DNA from: Monocercomonoides exilis | Lineage: Eukaryota > Preaxostyla > Oxymonadida > Polymastigidae | Direction: 5' to 3' | Assembly (NCBI GenBank): GCA_001643675.2 | Contig: LSRY02000047.1 | Span: forward strand, 186,001 to 250,000 | DNA length: 64,000 nt | In this document: positions 60,601 through 64,000 of the stretch, in pieces | Layout: every line of letters starts with the position of its first letter | Numbering within the stretch: the stretch's first letter is position 1 | Program-made: the position numbers and the translations under genes | Notes under the pieces: model-generated | What the model saw: only the letters and a program-made list of their open reading frames with translations | What the model was told of the DNA's origin: nothing | Databases searched by the model: none

Positions 60601-63600
60601 TTGTTAACATTCTTAAGCATCGCATTCACATTTGCAAATGGCTTTCTATCGATCACAGCCCCAGCACGCGACAAGAGCGAGTTGCTGTATGAAGACAGCA
60701 CCTGAACAACATAATGGATGAAGTGAATGGGAGAAGAGGAAGAAGGGGTGCAGCCGAAGATGGCGTGCTCGGCATTCTCCGAAGGCTGAAGAAGGGCAGA
60801 GGCGATGTGGGAGCGGGGGAGGAGCGGAGAGAAAAGAGGGGAAGAGGAAATGGAGGGGAGGTGGTTGTTGTTGTTGTGAGAGGAAGAAGAAGAAGAAGAG
60901 AATGAAGAAGAATTTGAAATGGAAGAAGAAGAAGAAGAAGAAGCAGAATCAGAAGAATAACTATCTTTACTCATCTCATTCTTTTTCTCCTCAATTGCAT
61001 TCAAACATTGAGAAAGAGGACCTACATAAGATATTTGCGAGTAAGGAGTGGCCGTGAAGAAAGAGCGATGGCCCAGTTGAACTGAAATGCGAGAGAACAA
61101 AGTGGTAGCGAGGGAAAGGGCATATACAGAATATAAAGAGTAGTTGCGAAGAGAAGAGGAAGAGGAAGAGGAAGAAGAGGAAGAAGAAGAGGAAAGAGAA
61201 GAAGAATTTGCAATCTTCACATCTTCTCTGTTTCTTCCTTCTTCTTCAATCATTATTCTTTCTCTTTCTCTCTCCTTCTCTCTTTCTCTTTCCATCACCA
61301 CATTCCTCAGCCCACAAATCGAGTCAAACACACACCGCTCTGCCAGAAACTCCACCTGCGCCTTTGAAGCAGGCACAAACAAAGAAGTCTCAAAAACATC
61401 GCTTTCTTCTGCTTTCTTCTGCAATTCGGCTATTTCTGAGGGAGAAAACGGATGATATTGGATTGAGAGCGATGGGAAGGGAGAGGAGGAAGAAGAAGAA
61501 GAAGAAGATGAAGATGAAGATGAAGATGATGATGGTGTTTGTGGTTGGTTTTCTCCTTCTTTGGAATCTTTGTCTGTTTCTTTTGGTTTGTTTTCGTCAG
61601 ATTTGCTGGTAGAAGAGGAAGAAGAAGATGACGATCGTTCTTTCTCTTTGCTTTCTTTCTCTTTCGCTTCTTTTTCTCCATCTGAAGAAGAAGAAGAAGA
61701 AGAAGAATTCGATCCATCTTTTGATGATTCTGTTGGAGCAAACGAGACTTTAGCCGGAAGCATTCCAGACAATGCAAATTCAGGACAAACAGCAGGAAAG
61801 AGAGAAGATAGTAAGTTGTATAAGGGAGATTGGGATATTAATCGAGGTGTTGGCTTGTGAGGGGAAGAAAGGGAGGATGAAGAAGAGGAAGAAGAGGAAG
61901 AAGAGGAAGAAGAGGAAGAAGATGATGATGAAGATGAAGAATCAGAGGAAGAAGAAGATATAGAAGAAGTTTTTGATGTCAGAGATTCTATTTCTTTTTC
62001 TTTTAGCGTATTTTTAATTGAAGAAGAAGAAGTTGCTCTTTTTCCTTTGATTTTCTGTTTAAGCGCATCAAATGAATTGGAAGTCCAGACATTGCAGTTG
62101 TTCAGTGCTTTTTTAATATCTGAAGCAGTTATCAAAGAATCGCTTAATATTTCTTCTTCTTTTCCTTCTTCTTTTCCTTCTGTTTTCTCTTCTCCTTCTC
62201 CTTCCTCTTCTTTCTCTTTCTCTTCTTCTTCTTTTTCTTCTTCCTCTTCTTCTTCACACTCCTCATCAAACACCAGAAACTTGTCCATATCCACATGTAT
62301 CTCGTTATTCGCTGCTTTCTTCAATGGCATCAGCGATCCAAACATTTCTTCAAATTTTGGCAAAGAATCAAGATAAACCTCAGATTTTGCTGAATTTCTT
62401 TCGAAAAACGGATCTTTTTGTGGATTTAATTGGTTTTCTGAAATGTCAGGCGCAAGTTTAACCTCAGGTTTTTCATCAGAAATTGCTAATTTTTCTGTTT
62501 CTTGGTTTAAATTGAGTTTCTCTTTTTCTTCTTTTTCTTTTTCTTCTTCTTTTTCCTCTGTTTTTTCTTCTCTTTCTTCTTCTTCTCCTTCTTTCTCTCC
62601 ATCCCACCCCATCAACCCTCCCCTTCTCCTCTTTTCCCCCTCAAACCTCTCTCTTCTCCTTCTCTTCATCACAAACGAAGCAAAACCTCTGGTTGCCATT
62701 TCAACCAGCACTTCATCATACAAAGAAGCGCTTTCGGCAAAGAACGTGGTCAGAGAAGGAGGGTAAAGAGAGCGATAGACTGAGTCCAGAAGGACGGGGA
62801 CTTCCGGATTGGAGGAAGAGGAGGAAGGGGAAGAGGAAGAAGAAGAGAAGGAAGATGACGAAGCCGATGAAGTTGATGAAGCTGATGTAATGTCGGTGGA
62901 AAAGGAAGAAGAGGAAGAAGAAGATGATAATTTTGAGTTCTTTTCATCAACATAATGCTCTTCTGGACAATAAGAGCTTTGCATAATTGGATCAAATGAA
63001 CCAATTTCTTTGAAGCAGCGCTTTATACTTAATTTTCTCTGCTTCCCATCAGAATCTATAAGATTTTCATCATTGTCATCATCTTCTTCTCTATCTCTTT
63101 CCATATGTTCTCCCACTCTTTTCGTCAGCCCAAACGCATCTTCTCTTCTTGTTCTGCTGACAGCATCACGAATAATCGCGCCAAATCCATCTGGAGTGGC
63201 AAAATTGACTGGCTTTGGGTCATTTATGCGAGATAGGAGATGGAGAAGAGGATGATAGCTGAAGCAGGATATAACTGTGGAAGAAGAAGAAGAATAAGGA
63301 GAAGAGGAGGAGAAGGAGGTTGATTCATTAATGTGATTATCATAATCACAATTATCTGCATTTACAGATAACTGTACAGAATTTTCTTCAGAACTATTCA
63401 ATTTCTCCTTCTCTTTCTCTTTCTCTTCACATCCCTTCTTCTTCTTCTTCTCCTCCTTTTCCTCCTCCTCCTTCTTCTTTTTCATTGTCATCACAGCCAC
63501 AGGCGATGGAAATCTTGCAATGTCTTCGCAAACACACAGCATCGAAACAATCTGCTCGTGTGTCGTTCTTTGCAGCACCCCCAGCGCAATCACACTGCAA

Positions 63601-64000
63601 ACCTGGAAAAGCTCATTGGTATCTCTGGAGGAGAATGAGTGGAGGGGAGAGGAAGAAGAAGAAGAGGAGGAGGAGGAGGAGGATGAAATAGAAGAAGAAA
63701 CAGAAGAAGAAACAGAAGAAGAAACAGAAGAAGAAGAAATAACAGAAGTTAAAGCATTCCTCCTTTCACTTCCTTCAGATATGCCACATTTCGTATGCTC
63801 CAACACAGAATAATCAAGAAGCTTGTCATGAAACGTATCAGAAGGCAGTGCTTTTGACATCAATGCAGCTGTTTGTGCCAAGCAGAGGAGGAGGCAGTGA
63901 TGAGAAGAAAGAAGGAAAGAGGCGAGGGGATATGGAAGCATCGAACCAGATGAAAGGAAGGTGTTAATAGAAGAAGATGAAGAATACGAAGAAGAAGGCG
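39656..64000 (-). CDS. giant HECT-type E3 ubiquitin ligase, more than 8,000 aa, 5' end beyond window
   Basis: HECT ligases take ubiquitin from an E2 onto a catalytic cysteine and pass it to substrates. Exons: at least 64000-45172, and 44873-39656, joined by a GTATGT...CCAG intron that keeps the frame (YPQDTD|SLNKFCMFVEFVRP). Landmarks in order: a UIM (DPDLAAAIAISLEEARAD, about 58390-58330); a SPRY domain (NFYFELSIEQCTGKLEQCAI to KVEFTLNGEKVKG, about 54700-54270); a UBA-like segment (ELEELGIPFELGYYALLKH, about 53580-53470); a B-box/ZZ-like finger (CSLC...CLRC...CPAC...H, about 45620-45520); three more CxxC pairs in exon 2 (CSHC, CTCC, CPTC); and the HECT domain (GEGTIDQGGPYNEALSDICK to LPHACTCGFRLDLPIY). 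The catalytic Cys codon is at 39809-39811. Acidic and Ser inserts split the N-lobe. It is HERC/HECTD4-like in architecture, but the orthologue is unresolved. Confidence 0.9.
44929..45032. repeat. A-rich microsatellite in the HECT-gene intron
   Basis: AAAAAG units pass into AAAAG and then AAAG units within the single visible intron of the HECT ligase gene (44874-45171). A separate AAAT tetranucleotide run lies at 45101-45128 of the same intron. On the transcribed strand both are T/C-rich, so they may act as an extended polypyrimidine tract. Confidence 0.9.

Noticed and set aside
1-64000. CRISPR array, bacterial operon, riboswitch or rho-independent terminators
   Set aside because: The genes have spliceosomal introns and eukaryote-only families (NPHP4, PDE6D, HECT, importin-alpha). 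The tandem repeats seen are microsatellites without regular unique spacers.

Overview
This is a nuclear eukaryotic window from an AT-rich, intron-containing protist. Short GT-AG introns (mostly 50-120 nt), giant single-exon ORFs full of Ser, Glu and Lys runs, and compact gene spacing are all visible. All three stop codons end genes here (TAG in the PDE6D homologue, TAA in the cyclin, TGA in the NPHP4 homologue), so the standard code is in use. The family at 26.6-38.8 kb, with its hallmark YHQEHHNLTRLAYQSAW, is one I associate with the oxymonad Monocercomonoides (Preaxostyla, Metamonada). The assignment to an oxymonad is therefore an inference from recollection of family members, not a database result. 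Ciliary genes (NPHP4, PDE6D) fit a flagellate.

Layout. 0-22 kb is a dense block of conserved genes: the 3' end of an unrecognised acidic protein (+), PDE6D (-), a small secreted protein (+), a cyclin-box protein (+), NPHP4 (-, 3,096 aa), a WD40 protein (-), an importin-alpha-like armadillo protein (+) and a macro-domain protein (+). I rebuilt their exon structures by hand. Every spliced reading frame closes exactly, and the junctions restore recognisable family motifs.

22-39.6 kb is a sparse, accessory-looking island. It holds four copies of the lineage-specific two-domain family (one frameshifted, one inverted, one carrying an NPF/DPF-rich tail), two non-autonomous palindromic or terminal-inverted-repeat elements, 54-60 nt homopolymer tracts, a duplicated 153-bp block, and about 3 kb of coding-like debris.

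39.6-64 kb is a single gene on the minus strand, still open at the right edge. It encodes a HECT ubiquitin ligase of more than 8,000 residues with a UIM, a SPRY domain, a UBA-like segment, a cysteine-rich finger and a C-terminal HECT domain. One exon alone exceeds 18.8 kb.

The best candidates for something undescribed are the family copy whose C-terminus has become an EH-domain/adaptor bait (nine NPF and four DPF motifs), the family array itself, and the two inverted-repeat elements.
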